NCBI RefSeq assembly: GCF_030758955.1
Contig: NZ_CP132360.1
Location: 1,954,692-2,018,691, forward strand
Direction: 5' to 3'
DNA from: Agrococcus beijingensis
Lineage (GTDB): Bacteria > Actinomycetota > Actinomycetes > Actinomycetales > Microbacteriaceae
DNA length: 64,000 bases
Shown here: positions 34,016 through 41,538 of the stretch, in pieces
Position numbering within the stretch: the first letter of the stretch is position 1
Layout of the letters: each line of letters opens with the position of its first letter
Made by a program: the position numbers and the translations under genes
Notes under the pieces: model-generated
Database searches by the model: none
Seen by the model: only the letters and a program-made list of their open reading frames with translations
Told to the model about the DNA's origin: nothing

Positions 34016-34458
34016 TGGTGGAGCGCAAGTCGCTCGGCGATCTGCTGGCGGAGACGCCGCAGCTGATCGTCGGCCTGATCAAGGCCGAGATCCAGCATCT
34101 GAAGGACGAGCTCTCGACGAAGGCGGCCGGCCTCGGCGCCGGCGCGGGCGTGCTCGCGGGGGCAGGGTTCTTCGCGGTCTTCCTCTTCGGCTGGCTGCTC
34201 GTCGCGGCGTTCGAGGGCCTCAATGTGGTCTTCCCGCCGTGGCTCTCGGCGCTGCTGGTGTCGGCGTTCCTGCTGCTGGTCGCCGGCATCCTGGTGCTCG
34301 TCGGCCTCGGGCTGCTGAAGAAGAACAAGGACTTCTCGAACCTCGAGGCGGTCGACAGCATCAAGGACGACGTCAACATGGTGCGCGGCGTGGGCTACGC
34401 CGCCGAGGGCCGCAGCCCGCTCGACGACCTGCCCACCACGAACGGAGCCCCGCGATGA
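34015..34458 (+). CDS. actinobacterial holin-superfamily III/phage-holin-family membrane protein
   Basis: 147 residues: an amphipathic helix (SLGDLLAETPQLIVGLIKAEIQHLKDELSTKAAGLGAGAG), then two membrane spans (VLAGAGFFAVFLFGWLLVAAF and WLSALLVSAFLLLVAGILVLVGLGLL), then a charged tail. Despite the family name this is a chromosomal protein found beside DUF3618 and YtxH-like genes; no phage genes are near. It overlaps both neighbours by 1-4 bp. Confidence 0.85.
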   Translation: MVERKSLGDLLAETPQLIVGLIKAEIQHLKDELSTKAAGLGAGAGVLAGAGFFAVFLFGWLLVAAFEGLNVVFPPWLSALLVSAFLLLVAGILVLVGLGLLKKNKDFSNLEAVDSIKDDVNMVRGVGYAAEGRSPLDDLPTTNGAPR

Positions 34459-34673
34459 CCGAGCAGCGCGACATCGACCGCCAGCGCGAGGAGCTGCGCC
34501 AGCACCTCAACGAGATCGAGGACCGCGTCAACCCGAAGAAGGTCGCGAACCGCTTCGTGGGCAAGGCGCAGGACTCCTACAACGAGGATCCGACGCCCTG
34601 GATCGCCGCCGCGGCGGGCGCCGCCGTGCTGGTGCTGGGCGGCATCGCCCTGGCGATCTTCGGCCGCCGCTGA
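34455..34673 (+). CDS. DUF3618 protein
   Basis: 72 residues: TEQRDIDRQREELRQHLNEIEDRVNPKKVANRFVGKAQDSYNEDP is a charged helical region, followed by one membrane span (WIAAAAGAAVLVLGGIALAIFGRR). This is the standard DUF3618 layout. Coupled to the holin-like gene by a 4-bp overlap. Function unknown, presumed envelope-associated. Confidence 0.88.
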   Translation: MTEQRDIDRQREELRQHLNEIEDRVNPKKVANRFVGKAQDSYNEDPTPWIAAAAGAAVLVLGGIALAIFGRR

Positions 34674-34696
34674 GCGCTGCGCCGCGACGTCCCGCG

Positions 34697-35083
34697 CTGA
34701 CGGATGCGGGGCGCGCGTTCGCCGTCGAGCGTCACCTGGCGACCCTCAGCACGCTGCGGCGCGACGGCTCGCTGCACGTGGTCGCGGTCGGCTGCACCGT
34801 GGAGGAGACGGCGACCGGCCTCCTCGTGCGGGTGATCACCGACGGCGCTTCGCAGAAGGTGGCGAACCTGCGTCGCGACCCGCGCGCGAGCATCGCCCAG
34901 CTGGATGGCGCGCGCTGGTGCTCCTTCTCGGGCACCGCCACGATCGCGGACGACCCGCGGCGCGTCGCCGATGCGGTCGAGCGCTACGCGCGCCGCTATC
35001 GACAGCCTCGCGTGAATCCGAACCGCGTGGTCATCGAGCTCGAGGTCGAGCGCGCGATGGGCTCGCGGGGACTCATCGCCTGA
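34697..35083 (+). CDS. pyridoxamine 5'-phosphate oxidase-fold (F420/FMN) protein, start unclear
   Basis: Split-barrel flavin or F420-binding protein of about 128 residues. Recognisable pieces are ERHLATLSTLRRDGSLHVVAVG, GASQKVANLRRDPRASIAQLDG and WCSFSGTATIADDP. Homology-like sequence begins at about 34697, yet the first in-frame ATG, GTG or TTG is the GTG at 34778, which would remove the first strand. CTG codons at 34697 and 34670 are the only upstream candidates. The frame is open back into DUF3618, so a CTG start or a -1 frameshift from that gene is possible. Members reduce or oxidise small cofactors; the substrate is unknown. Confidence 0.65.
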   Translation: MTDAGRAFAVERHLATLSTLRRDGSLHVVAVGCTVEETATGLLVRVITDGASQKVANLRRDPRASIAQLDGARWCSFSGTATIADDPRRVADAVERYARRYRQPRVNPNRVVIELEVERAMGSRGLIA

Positions 35084-35095
35084 GGTCGGGCGCGG

Positions 35096-35866
35096 TCACG
35101 CCGAGACGGCGGATGCGGTGGGTCGCGGCGCGTCGACGACGGTCGTGGCGCGCGGGTGGAGCAGCACGGCGATCGCGGCCCCGGCGGCGCCTCCGACGAG
35201 CTGCGCCGCGATGAACGGGAGCACGCTTGCCGGTGCGATGCCCGCGAACGTGTCCGAGAGCATCCGCCCGATCGTCACCGCCGGGTTGGCGAACGAGGTC
35301 GAGCTGGTGAACCAGTAGGCGGCACCGATGTAGGCGCCGACCGCGGGCGCGATCGCGGCCGACCTGCCGCTGCGGGAGAGCGCCACGATCACGAGCACCA
35401 GGCCAGCGGTCGCGACGACCTCGGCCAGCAGGCGGCCGGCGTCGACGCGCTCGGTGGTCGCGATCGCCGTCGGCACCTGGAACATCAGGTTCGCCAGCAC
35501 GGCACCGGCGACGGCGCCGATCACCTGAGCGCCGATGTAGCCGCCGAGCTCGGTGGCGGAGAGGCCGCTGCGGTCGCTGCGCCCGAGCACGGCGTCGACG
35601 ATCGAGACCACAGGGTTGAAGTGCGCTCCGGAGGTCGGCCCGAGCACCACGATGAGCACGGCGAGCCCGAACGCGGTCGCGGTCGAGTTCTGCAGCAGCT
35701 GCAGGCCCGTGTCGTCTGGCGAGAGCCGCGCGGCCATGATGCCCGAGCCGACCACCACCGCCACCAGCAGACCGGTGCCGAGCAGCTCGGCGAGCAGGCG
35801 CCGAGAGAGCGGCAGGTGGGAGGCGGTGGACGAGGTCACCCGACGATCTTGACGACGATCGGTCAC
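35096..35866 (-). CDS. MIP-family aquaglyceroporin (AqpS-like)
   Basis: 256 residues, six spans plus two pore loops. The first pore motif is AHFNPV (NPV instead of NPA) in GPTSGAHFNPVVSIVDAV, the second is FANPAVTIGRML. It begins with GTG at 35866 or, less likely, GTG at 35839. It diverges from the ArsR-ArsC fusion. In Sinorhizobium and others such a channel (AqpS) releases arsenite produced by arsenate reductase down its gradient in place of an ArsB/Acr3 pump. The same role here is inferred from context. Confidence 0.88.
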   Translation of the reverse strand: MTDRRQDRRVTSSTASHLPLSRRLLAELLGTGLLVAVVVGSGIMAARLSPDDTGLQLLQNSTATAFGLAVLIVVLGPTSGAHFNPVVSIVDAVLGRSDRSGLSATELGGYIGAQVIGAVAGAVLANLMFQVPTAIATTERVDAGRLLAEVVATAGLVLVIVALSRSGRSAAIAPAVGAYIGAAYWFTSSTSFANPAVTIGRMLSDTFAGIAPASVLPFIAAQLVGGAAGAAIAVLLHPRATTVVDAPRPTASAVSA

Positions 35867-35885
35867 TCAGTCAACATTGAGTCAA
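35865..35885. promoter_or_regulatory. putative ArsR operator at the aqpS/arsRC divergence
   Basis: ACTCA-N8-TGAGT surrounds the palindrome TCAACATTGA (35871-35880), and AGTCAA is repeated 11 bp apart (35869 and 35880). It overlaps the start codons of both divergent genes, so the transcripts are nearly leaderless and repressor binding would block both. Confidence 0.6.
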
Positions 35886-36553
35886 TGAACACCGAGCAAA
35901 CAGGCCTCGGGGCGCGCGCCGCGAAGCACGCCGCGCTCGCCGATCGGGCCCGGCTGCGCCTGGTCGACCTGCTGACGCTCGGCGATCTCGCACCGAGCGA
36001 GATCGCCGACTCGCTGGGCATGCCGTCGAACCTCGTCGCGCACCACCTCTCGGTGCTCGAGCGCGCCGGTCTCGTCACGCGCACGAGGAGCGAGGCCGAT
36101 CGGCGACGCTCCTACGTGCGCCTCGCCCCTGCCGGGCTCGCGGGGCTCGCACCGTCGCCCACCGCCGCAGCCCGTCGCGTCGTCTTCGTCTGCACCGCCA
36201 ACTCCGCGCGCTCGCAGCTCGCGGTCGAGCTCTGGGCACGACGCAGCGACATCCCAGCGACCTCCGCCGGCACCCGCCCCGCCGCGGAGGTCGCTCCGGG
36301 TGCGGTCGCCGTGGCGGCGCGGCGCGGGCTCGACCTGCAGGGCGCGGTGCCGCGCGGGCTCGACGGTGTCGTCGAGCCCACCGACCTCGTCATCACCGTC
36401 TGCGACGCCGCCCACGAGTCGTTCGAGGGCGCGGCGCTCCACTGGTCGGTGCCCGACCCGGTGCGCGTCGGCACCGACGCAGCCTTCGACGCTGCGTTCG
36501 ACGACCTCGAGCGTCGCATCGACGAGCTCGCGACGCGCCTGAGGGCCGCGTAG
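35885..36553 (+). CDS. ArsR-ArsC fusion: arsenic repressor joined to LMW-phosphatase-type arsenate reductase
   Basis: 222 residues. Residues 1-90 form an ArsR-like winged helix (RARLRLVDLLTLGDLAPSEIADSLGMPSNLVAHHLSVLERAGLVTRTR) without the CVC site. Residues 98-222 form a low-molecular-weight phosphatase/ArsC domain with the P-loop Cys103-Thr-Ala-Asn-Ser-Ala-Arg109 (VVFVCTANSARSQLAVELW), the second Cys173 in VITVCDAAHESF and the Asp of VPDPVRVG. It should reduce arsenate to arsenite, which leaves through the divergent channel; the N-terminal part likely regulates the pair. The thiol partner (mycothiol or thioredoxin) cannot be told from sequence. Confidence 0.92.
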   Translation: MNTEQTGLGARAAKHAALADRARLRLVDLLTLGDLAPSEIADSLGMPSNLVAHHLSVLERAGLVTRTRSEADRRRSYVRLAPAGLAGLAPSPTAAARRVVFVCTANSARSQLAVELWARRSDIPATSAGTRPAAEVAPGAVAVAARRGLDLQGAVPRGLDGVVEPTDLVITVCDAAHESFEGAALHWSVPDPVRVGTDAAFDAAFDDLERRIDELATRLRAA

Positions 36554-36581
36554 CGAGCGACAGGCGCCCGCGGCCTCGAGC

Positions 36582-37727
36582 TCAGCGGGCGACGCCGTCG
36601 CGCCAGACGCCCGCCACCTCGAGGCGCCCGTCGAGCGCGACGAGGTCGGCGCGGGCGCCCACGACGAGACGTCCGAGATCGGGGCGACCGACAGCATCCG
36701 CCGGTGCCCTGGTGGCCGCGTCGAGCGCAGCGTCGATCGGCACGCCGGCGCTCAGCAGCACCCGCACCGCCCGGTCGAGCGTGAGCGTCGAGCCGGCGAT
36801 CGCGCCGCCGTCGGCCAGCCGCGGCAGGCCCTGGCGCACGCGCACCGCCAGCGCACCGATGCGGTAGTCGCCGTCGGCCATGCCGGCCGCCGCCATGGCG
36901 TCGCTGACGAGCGCCACGCGGCCGGGCGCCGACCGCACGAGCAGCGCGAGCACCTCGGGCGCCACATGCTCGCCGTCGGCGATCGCCTCGAGGGTGACGC
37001 GCTCGTCGAGCAGCGACGGCGGCAGCGGCCCGGGGGAGCGGTGGTGCATCGGCGGCATCGCGTTGCAGGCGTGCGTGAGCAGCGTCGCGCCCGCGTCGAA
37101 GGCGGCGCGCGTCGCGTCGGCGTCGGCGCCCGTGTGGCCGACGGCGACCCGCACGCCCGCCGCCACGAAGCGCTCGATCGCGGCGAGCGCGCCCGGCAGC
37201 TCGGGCGCGACGGTGATCTGCAGCAGCCGGCCCTCGCCCGCGGCGAGCAGGCGGTCGACGGCCTCGGGGGTCGGCTCCTGCAGCGCCGAGGCCTGGTGCG
37301 CGCCGCGATGGCTGTCGGCCAGGAACGGCCCCTCGAGGTGGATGCCGAGCACCGAGGCGTCGACCGCGGCCCGCGCGGCCGCCGCGCGCACGCGCCGCTC
37401 GAGCAGCTCGAGCGGAGCGGTGACGAGCGAGATCGCCTGCCGGGTCGTGCCGTGCGCCGCGTGGAAGCCCAGGATGGCGTCGAAGTCGGGCTCGTCGTCG
37501 TCGAAGGCACCGCCGACCGCGCCGTGGCAGTGCAGGTCGACGAAGCCGGGAGCCAGCGTGACCGCGCCGAGCGCGCGGTCGCCGATCGACGCGTCGAGGG
37601 CGCGCGGCGGCGCTCCCTGGCCGATCGCGGTGATGGCGCCGCCCGCGGACTCGAGCCACGCATCCGGCACCAGCATGCCCTCGACGAGCGCGCGGTCAGC
37701 GGTCAGCAGCACACGCGAGTCGGTCAC
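36582..37727 (-). CDS. nagA: N-acetylglucosamine-6-phosphate deacetylase
   Basis: Removes acetate from GlcNAc-6-phosphate in amino-sugar recycling. 381 residues, amidohydrolase fold. Metal ligands: GFVDLHCHGAVGG (HxH), the metal-binding Glu in GIHLEGPFL, and His in VAVGHTGADADATRAAFDAGATLLTHACNAMPP. The catalytic Asp is in VALVSDAMAAAG. The GTG at 37727 is the likely start. No nagB or transporter is adjacent; it diverges from nothing and is followed at 36554-36581 by a short gap to the arsRC gene end. Confidence 0.93.
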   Translation of the reverse strand: MTDSRVLLTADRALVEGMLVPDAWLESAGGAITAIGQGAPPRALDASIGDRALGAVTLAPGFVDLHCHGAVGGAFDDDEPDFDAILGFHAAHGTTRQAISLVTAPLELLERRVRAAAARAAVDASVLGIHLEGPFLADSHRGAHQASALQEPTPEAVDRLLAAGEGRLLQITVAPELPGALAAIERFVAAGVRVAVGHTGADADATRAAFDAGATLLTHACNAMPPMHHRSPGPLPPSLLDERVTLEAIADGEHVAPEVLALLVRSAPGRVALVSDAMAAAGMADGDYRIGALAVRVRQGLPRLADGGAIAGSTLTLDRAVRVLLSAGVPIDAALDAATRAPADAVGRPDLGRLVVGARADLVALDGRLEVAGVWRDGVAR

Positions 37728-37762
37728 CCGCCCAGCCTATTCAGCGGCGACTGCCGAGCCGT

Positions 37763-38578
37763 CTATGCGGCGGCGGTGACGACGGCGGCCGCGGCGAGCT
37801 CGCGACGCGACACCTCGAGGGTGTCGAGGTCGATGCGCACGGCGGTCTCGGGCGCCATGCGCTGCCAGCCGTCGCCGGTCAGGCCGCTCGACGTGACGGC
37901 GACCGCGCCGTCCTCAGAGCGGCGCCACGACAGCTGGTAGTAGTGGTCGACGTGGCCGATCGGCAGGTCGTCGCCCAGCCCCGACTCCTCGAACAGCTCG
38001 AGCGGGATCGGCGCGCCCTCGTTGGCGTGCACCGCGATGAGCTCGCGGTTCGAGAGCACCAGCAGGTTGAGGGCGCTGCTCGGGAACTCCCGCCGCAGCT
38101 CGGCGACCACCGCGGTGACCGCGTCGAACAGCGGCTCGCCGGCGTCGTAGCGGCGCAGGATCAGCGCGAACACCGCCGCCGTGTCGGTCTCGCCGCCGAC
38201 GCGGGCGAGCTCGGCGTCGGTGACCTTCGCGCGCAGCCGGGCGAAGGGCGTCACCGACCCGTTGTGGGCGAGCACGACGTCGTCGACGCGGAACGGGTGC
38301 GTGTTCTGCACGCGCGTGGCGAAGCCCTCGGTGGCGAGCCGCAGGTGCGTCAGCCGGGCGCGCGACGGGGTGTCGCCGAGCGCGTCGGTGAGGTCGGGGT
38401 TGTCGAGGCCGCGGGCGGCGTCGCGGTAGCGGCGCACCTCGTCGCCGTCGAGCCAGGCCGTGCCCCAGCCGTCGGTGTGCAGGCGGCCGAGCCGCTGCCA
38501 CTCGCGCGTGCTGGCGTCGCCGAGCACCTCGCGCGTCGTGGCAGGCGAAGGGGAGACGTGAGCGAGCAGTCTGCACAT
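37763..38578 (-). CDS. class II glutamine amidotransferase (YafJ/EgtC-like)
   Basis: 271 residues. The start is the ATG at 38578, so that Cys2 (MCRLLAHVSP) is the N-terminal nucleophile after Met removal; GGGGAA precedes it. The Ntn-hydrolase core shows LHTDGWGTAWLD, RARLTHLRLATEG, NTHPFRVDDVVLAHNGSV and GGETDTAAVFALIL. Such single-domain enzymes hydrolyse glutamine or a gamma-glutamyl bond (EgtC in ergothioneine synthesis). No other egt genes are seen, so the substrate is unknown. It is 35 bp upstream of nagA on the same strand and diverges from the ABC importer. Confidence 0.87.
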   Translation of the reverse strand: MCRLLAHVSPSPATTREVLGDASTREWQRLGRLHTDGWGTAWLDGDEVRRYRDAARGLDNPDLTDALGDTPSRARLTHLRLATEGFATRVQNTHPFRVDDVVLAHNGSVTPFARLRAKVTDAELARVGGETDTAAVFALILRRYDAGEPLFDAVTAVVAELRREFPSSALNLLVLSNRELIAVHANEGAPIPLELFEESGLGDDLPIGHVDHYYQLSWRRSEDGAVAVTSSGLTGDGWQRMAPETAVRIDLDTLEVSRRELAAAAVVTAAA

Positions 38579-38771
38579 CGTGGGTTCCCCTTCCGTTCCG
38601 ACCATTCTCGCGCATCCGGGCACGAACGGGCGGATGCGTCGTCACACTCGGTAACGCGCGTCGCCACGGGCGTGTTCCGGGTGTGCTCCGGGCGTCGTCC
38701 CCGGCCCGCTTTGCTACGCCCCGTGACGCCGGGGTGGTGCGCTCGGCGGCCGCGGTTCGTAGCGTCGCCCC

Positions 38772-39611
38772 ATGACCACCAGTGCACTCACCGTCGAGCT
38801 CGACGACGTCACCCGCACCTTCGCGCAGCGCGATGCGGACCGCGTCGTGCTCTCCGACGTCGACCTGCGGGTCGGCGCGGCGGAGATCGTCGCGATCCTC
38901 GGCCCATCCGGCTGCGGCAAGTCGACGCTGCTGCGGCTGATCGCCGGCCTCGACAGCGCCGACGGCGGCTCGGTGCGCATCGCCGGCGAGGCCGTGCGCG
39001 CGGCCGATCAGCGCGTGGCCGTCGCCTTCCAGGAGCCGCGGCTGCTGCCGTGGCGCACCATCACCCGCAACGTCGCGCTCGGCCTGCCCGACCACGGCCG
39101 CTCGGCCGCCGGGCTCGCCAGGGTCGCCGAGCTGCTCGACCTCGTCGGGCTCCGCGACGCGGCCGAGCTGCGGCCGAGGCAGGTCTCCGGCGGCATGGCG
39201 CAGCGCGCCTCGCTGGCCCGCGCGCTGGCCCGCGAGCCGGGTGTGCTTGTGCTCGACGAGCCCTTCGGCGCGCTCGACGCCCTGACGCGGCTGTCGATGC
39301 AGGAGCTGCTGCTCGACGTGCACCGCGCCGAGCCGCGCACGATCGTGCTCGTCACCCACGACGTCGACGAGGCCCTGCACCTGGCCGACCGCGTCGTGCT
39401 GCTCGGTCCCGGCGTCACCGCCGAGGGCTCGACCGTCGTCTCGCTCGTCACCGTGCCCGGCGAGCGGCCCCGCGACCGCGGCGCCGCCGACCTCGCGGAG
39501 CTGCGGGCCGAGCTGCTCGAGGGCCTCGGGGTCCCGCGCAGGCACACCGACGCATCCGCCCCCCTTCCTTCCCACGCACTGCACACCGTCGACCAGGAGG
39601 TCCTCGCATGA
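38772..39611 (+). CDS. ssuB: ABC importer ATPase, SsuB/TauB type
   Basis: 279 residues. Walker A AILGPSGCGKSTLLRLIAGL, Q-loop VAVAFQEPRLLPWRTI, signature RQVSGGMAQRASLARAL, Walker B VLVLDEPFGALDALTR, H-loop VLVTHDVDEAL. The QEPRLLPW stretch is typical of nitrate/sulfonate/taurine importers. First gene of a three-gene operon with a binding protein and a permease. No sulfonate monooxygenase or desulfonating enzyme is next to it, so the substrate could also be a pyrimidine precursor or another small anion. The 193-bp upstream gap holds no gene and no clear promoter. Confidence 0.9.
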   Translation: MTTSALTVELDDVTRTFAQRDADRVVLSDVDLRVGAAEIVAILGPSGCGKSTLLRLIAGLDSADGGSVRIAGEAVRAADQRVAVAFQEPRLLPWRTITRNVALGLPDHGRSAAGLARVAELLDLVGLRDAAELRPRQVSGGMAQRASLARALAREPGVLVLDEPFGALDALTRLSMQELLLDVHRAEPRTIVLVTHDVDEALHLADRVVLLGPGVTAEGSTVVSLVTVPGERPRDRGAADLAELRAELLEGLGVPRRHTDASAPLPSHALHTVDQEVLA

Positions 39612-40642
39612 ACCGCACCCGCACCGCAGCCATCGGCGCCAGCCTCATCGCCGCGTCGATGCTCGTCGGCTGCGCCGGCGAGGGCTCGACCGTCGCCCCG
39701 CAGGCGAACGCCGCGACCGACGCCGGCTGGAGCGCCGATACGCTCGACGTCGACTTCGCCACCTACAACCCGCTCAGCCTGATCATCAAGGACCAGGGCT
39801 GGCTCGAGGCGGCCACCGAGGGCGAGGTCACGGTCAGCTGGGTGCAGTCGACCGGCTCGAACAAGGCCAACGAGCTGCTGCGCGCCGGTGCCGTCGACGT
39901 CGGGTCGACGGCCGGCTCGGCCGCGCTGCTCGCCCGCGCGAACGGCTCGCCGATCCGCACGATCGACGTCTACTCGCAGCCCAACTGGTCGGCGATCCTG
40001 GTGCCGGCAGCCTCGGAGGTGACCGAGGTCTCGCAGTTGGAGGGCGCGTCGATAGCGGCCACGAAGGGCACCGACCCCTACTTCTTCCTGCTCCAGTCGC
40101 TCGCCGAGGGCGGCCTGTCGGCCGACCAGGTCAGCGTGCAGAACCTGCAGCACGCCGACGGCCTCGCGGCCCTGCAGTCGGGCGCGGTCGAGGCGTGGTC
40201 GGGGCTCGACCCGATGCTCTCGACCGCGGTCGCCGACGGCAGCGCCCGCATCATCTACGACAACATCGACTTCAACTCCTACGGGTTCCTGAACGCCACC
40301 GAGGAGTTCCTGGAGGCGTCGCCGGATCTCGCGCAGCTGATCGTCGACGCCTACGAGCGAGCGCGCGAGTTCGCGATCTCCGAGCCCGAGGAGACCGCCC
40401 GCATCCTGTCGGAGGTCGCGGGCATCGACCCGGTCGTCGCGACCGCCGTCATCCACGACCGCACCAACTTCGAGGTCGACGCCGCCCCGGGCGACGCACA
40501 GCGCGAGGTGCTCGAGTTCATCGGGCCGATCTTCGTGGAGGCCGGCGACGTCACGAGCCAGGCGGCTGTCGACGAGGCGCTCGACACGCTCTTCGACACG
40601 CAGTTCGCCGACGCGGCCGACCCGAGCTCGGTCGGCTCATGA
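39608..40642 (+). CDS. ssuA: ABC importer substrate-binding lipoprotein, SsuA type
   Basis: 344 residues. Lipoprotein signal peptide with lipobox LVGC (Cys22), then an NMT1/SsuA-like periplasmic-binding fold: DVDFATYNPLSLIIKDQGWLE, WVQSTGSNKANELLRAGAVDVGSTAGSAALLARANGSPI, and the aromatic hinge ATKGTDPYFFLLQSLAEGGL. The SxGSNKANEL stretch is as in aliphatic-sulfonate-binding proteins. It overlaps ssuB and the permease by 4 bp each, so the three are made together. Confidence 0.9.
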   Translation: MNRTRTAAIGASLIAASMLVGCAGEGSTVAPQANAATDAGWSADTLDVDFATYNPLSLIIKDQGWLEAATEGEVTVSWVQSTGSNKANELLRAGAVDVGSTAGSAALLARANGSPIRTIDVYSQPNWSAILVPAASEVTEVSQLEGASIAATKGTDPYFFLLQSLAEGGLSADQVSVQNLQHADGLAALQSGAVEAWSGLDPMLSTAVADGSARIIYDNIDFNSYGFLNATEEFLEASPDLAQLIVDAYERAREFAISEPEETARILSEVAGIDPVVATAVIHDRTNFEVDAAPGDAQREVLEFIGPIFVEAGDVTSQAAVDEALDTLFDTQFADAADPSSVGS

Positions 40643-41439
40643 CGCTGACGCTCGCAGGCCCCGCCCCGGCCCGCGCGGGCAGCGGCCGCCTCGCCGCCCC
40701 GGTGGTGCTGAGCGGGCTGATCGTGCCGCTCGCGCTCTTGGCGCTCTGGTGGGCGGTGACGGCGCTCGGCATCGTGCCGCCGCACCGGCTGCCGCCGCCT
40801 GCCGCAGTGCTCGAGGCGGGGCTGCAGCTGGCGGCCGACGGCACGCTGTGGCGGCACGTCGGCATCTCGGCGCAGCGCGTCGTGCTCGGCTTCGCGATCG
40901 GTGCCGCCGCGGGCCTCGCGCTCGGCGCGCTCGTCGGGCTGTCCCGGCGCGCGAACCGACTGCTCGGCCCGACGGTCGGGGCCTTCCGCGCGGTGCCGTC
41001 GCTCGCCTGGGTGCCGCTGCTGGTGCTGTCGCTCGGCATCAACGAGGACTCCAAGGTCGCGCTCATCGCCATCGGTTCGCTCTTCCCGGTGTTCACGACG
41101 GTCGCCGGCGCCCTGCGGCACGTCGACCCGCAGCTGGTCGAGGCCGGTCGGGCGTTCGGGCTCTCCGGCATCCGTCTCCTCGCCGCCGTGCAGCTGCCCG
41201 CCGTCGTGCCGTCGGTCGTCTCGGGCCTCCGGCTCGCGCTCGCGCAGGCCTGGCTGTTCCTGGTGGCGGCAGAGCTCATCGCGTCGTCGATGGGGCTCGG
41301 GTTCCTGCTGATCGACTCCCAGAACAACGGTCGGGTCGACCGCATCCTGCTGGCGATCGTGCTGCTCGCCGTGCTCGGCAAGGCGAGCGATGCGCTGATC
41401 GGCGTCGCCGAGCGGCGGCTGCTGCGCCGCTGGCTGTGA
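40639..41439 (+). CDS. ssuC: ABC importer permease, SsuC type
   Basis: 266 residues, about six spans. The ATPase-docking EAA loop is LVEAGRAFGLSGIRLLAAVQLPAVVPSVVSGLRLALAQAW, and FRAVPSLAWVPLLVLSLGI is the conserved third span of the nitrate/sulfonate/taurine group. The ATG at 40639 overlaps the ssuA stop. A 99-bp gap follows before the helicase gene. Confidence 0.92.
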   Translation: MTLTLAGPAPARAGSGRLAAPVVLSGLIVPLALLALWWAVTALGIVPPHRLPPPAAVLEAGLQLAADGTLWRHVGISAQRVVLGFAIGAAAGLALGALVGLSRRANRLLGPTVGAFRAVPSLAWVPLLVLSLGINEDSKVALIAIGSLFPVFTTVAGALRHVDPQLVEAGRAFGLSGIRLLAAVQLPAVVPSVVSGLRLALAQAWLFLVAAELIASSMGLGFLLIDSQNNGRVDRILLAIVLLAVLGKASDALIGVAERRLLRRWL

Positions 41440-41538
41440 GGCGCCGCCGATCCGCGCGCCGATCCACAGGCCCCGCCACGGCCGCAACCCGCCCGGCGCC
41501 TGCCCGCTAGCCTCCGCCTGGTGCGTGAGAATGGTGGG

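Noticed and set aside
34015..34458. Prophage remnant suggested by the 'phage holin family' name
   Set aside because: No other phage gene is near, and the holin-superfamily/YtxH/DUF3618 trio is an ordinary actinobacterial chromosomal set.
38772..41439. Complete sulfonate-utilisation operon
   Set aside because: Only transporter genes of the SsuBAC type are present; no monooxygenase or flavin reductase is adjacent, so the substrate is left open.
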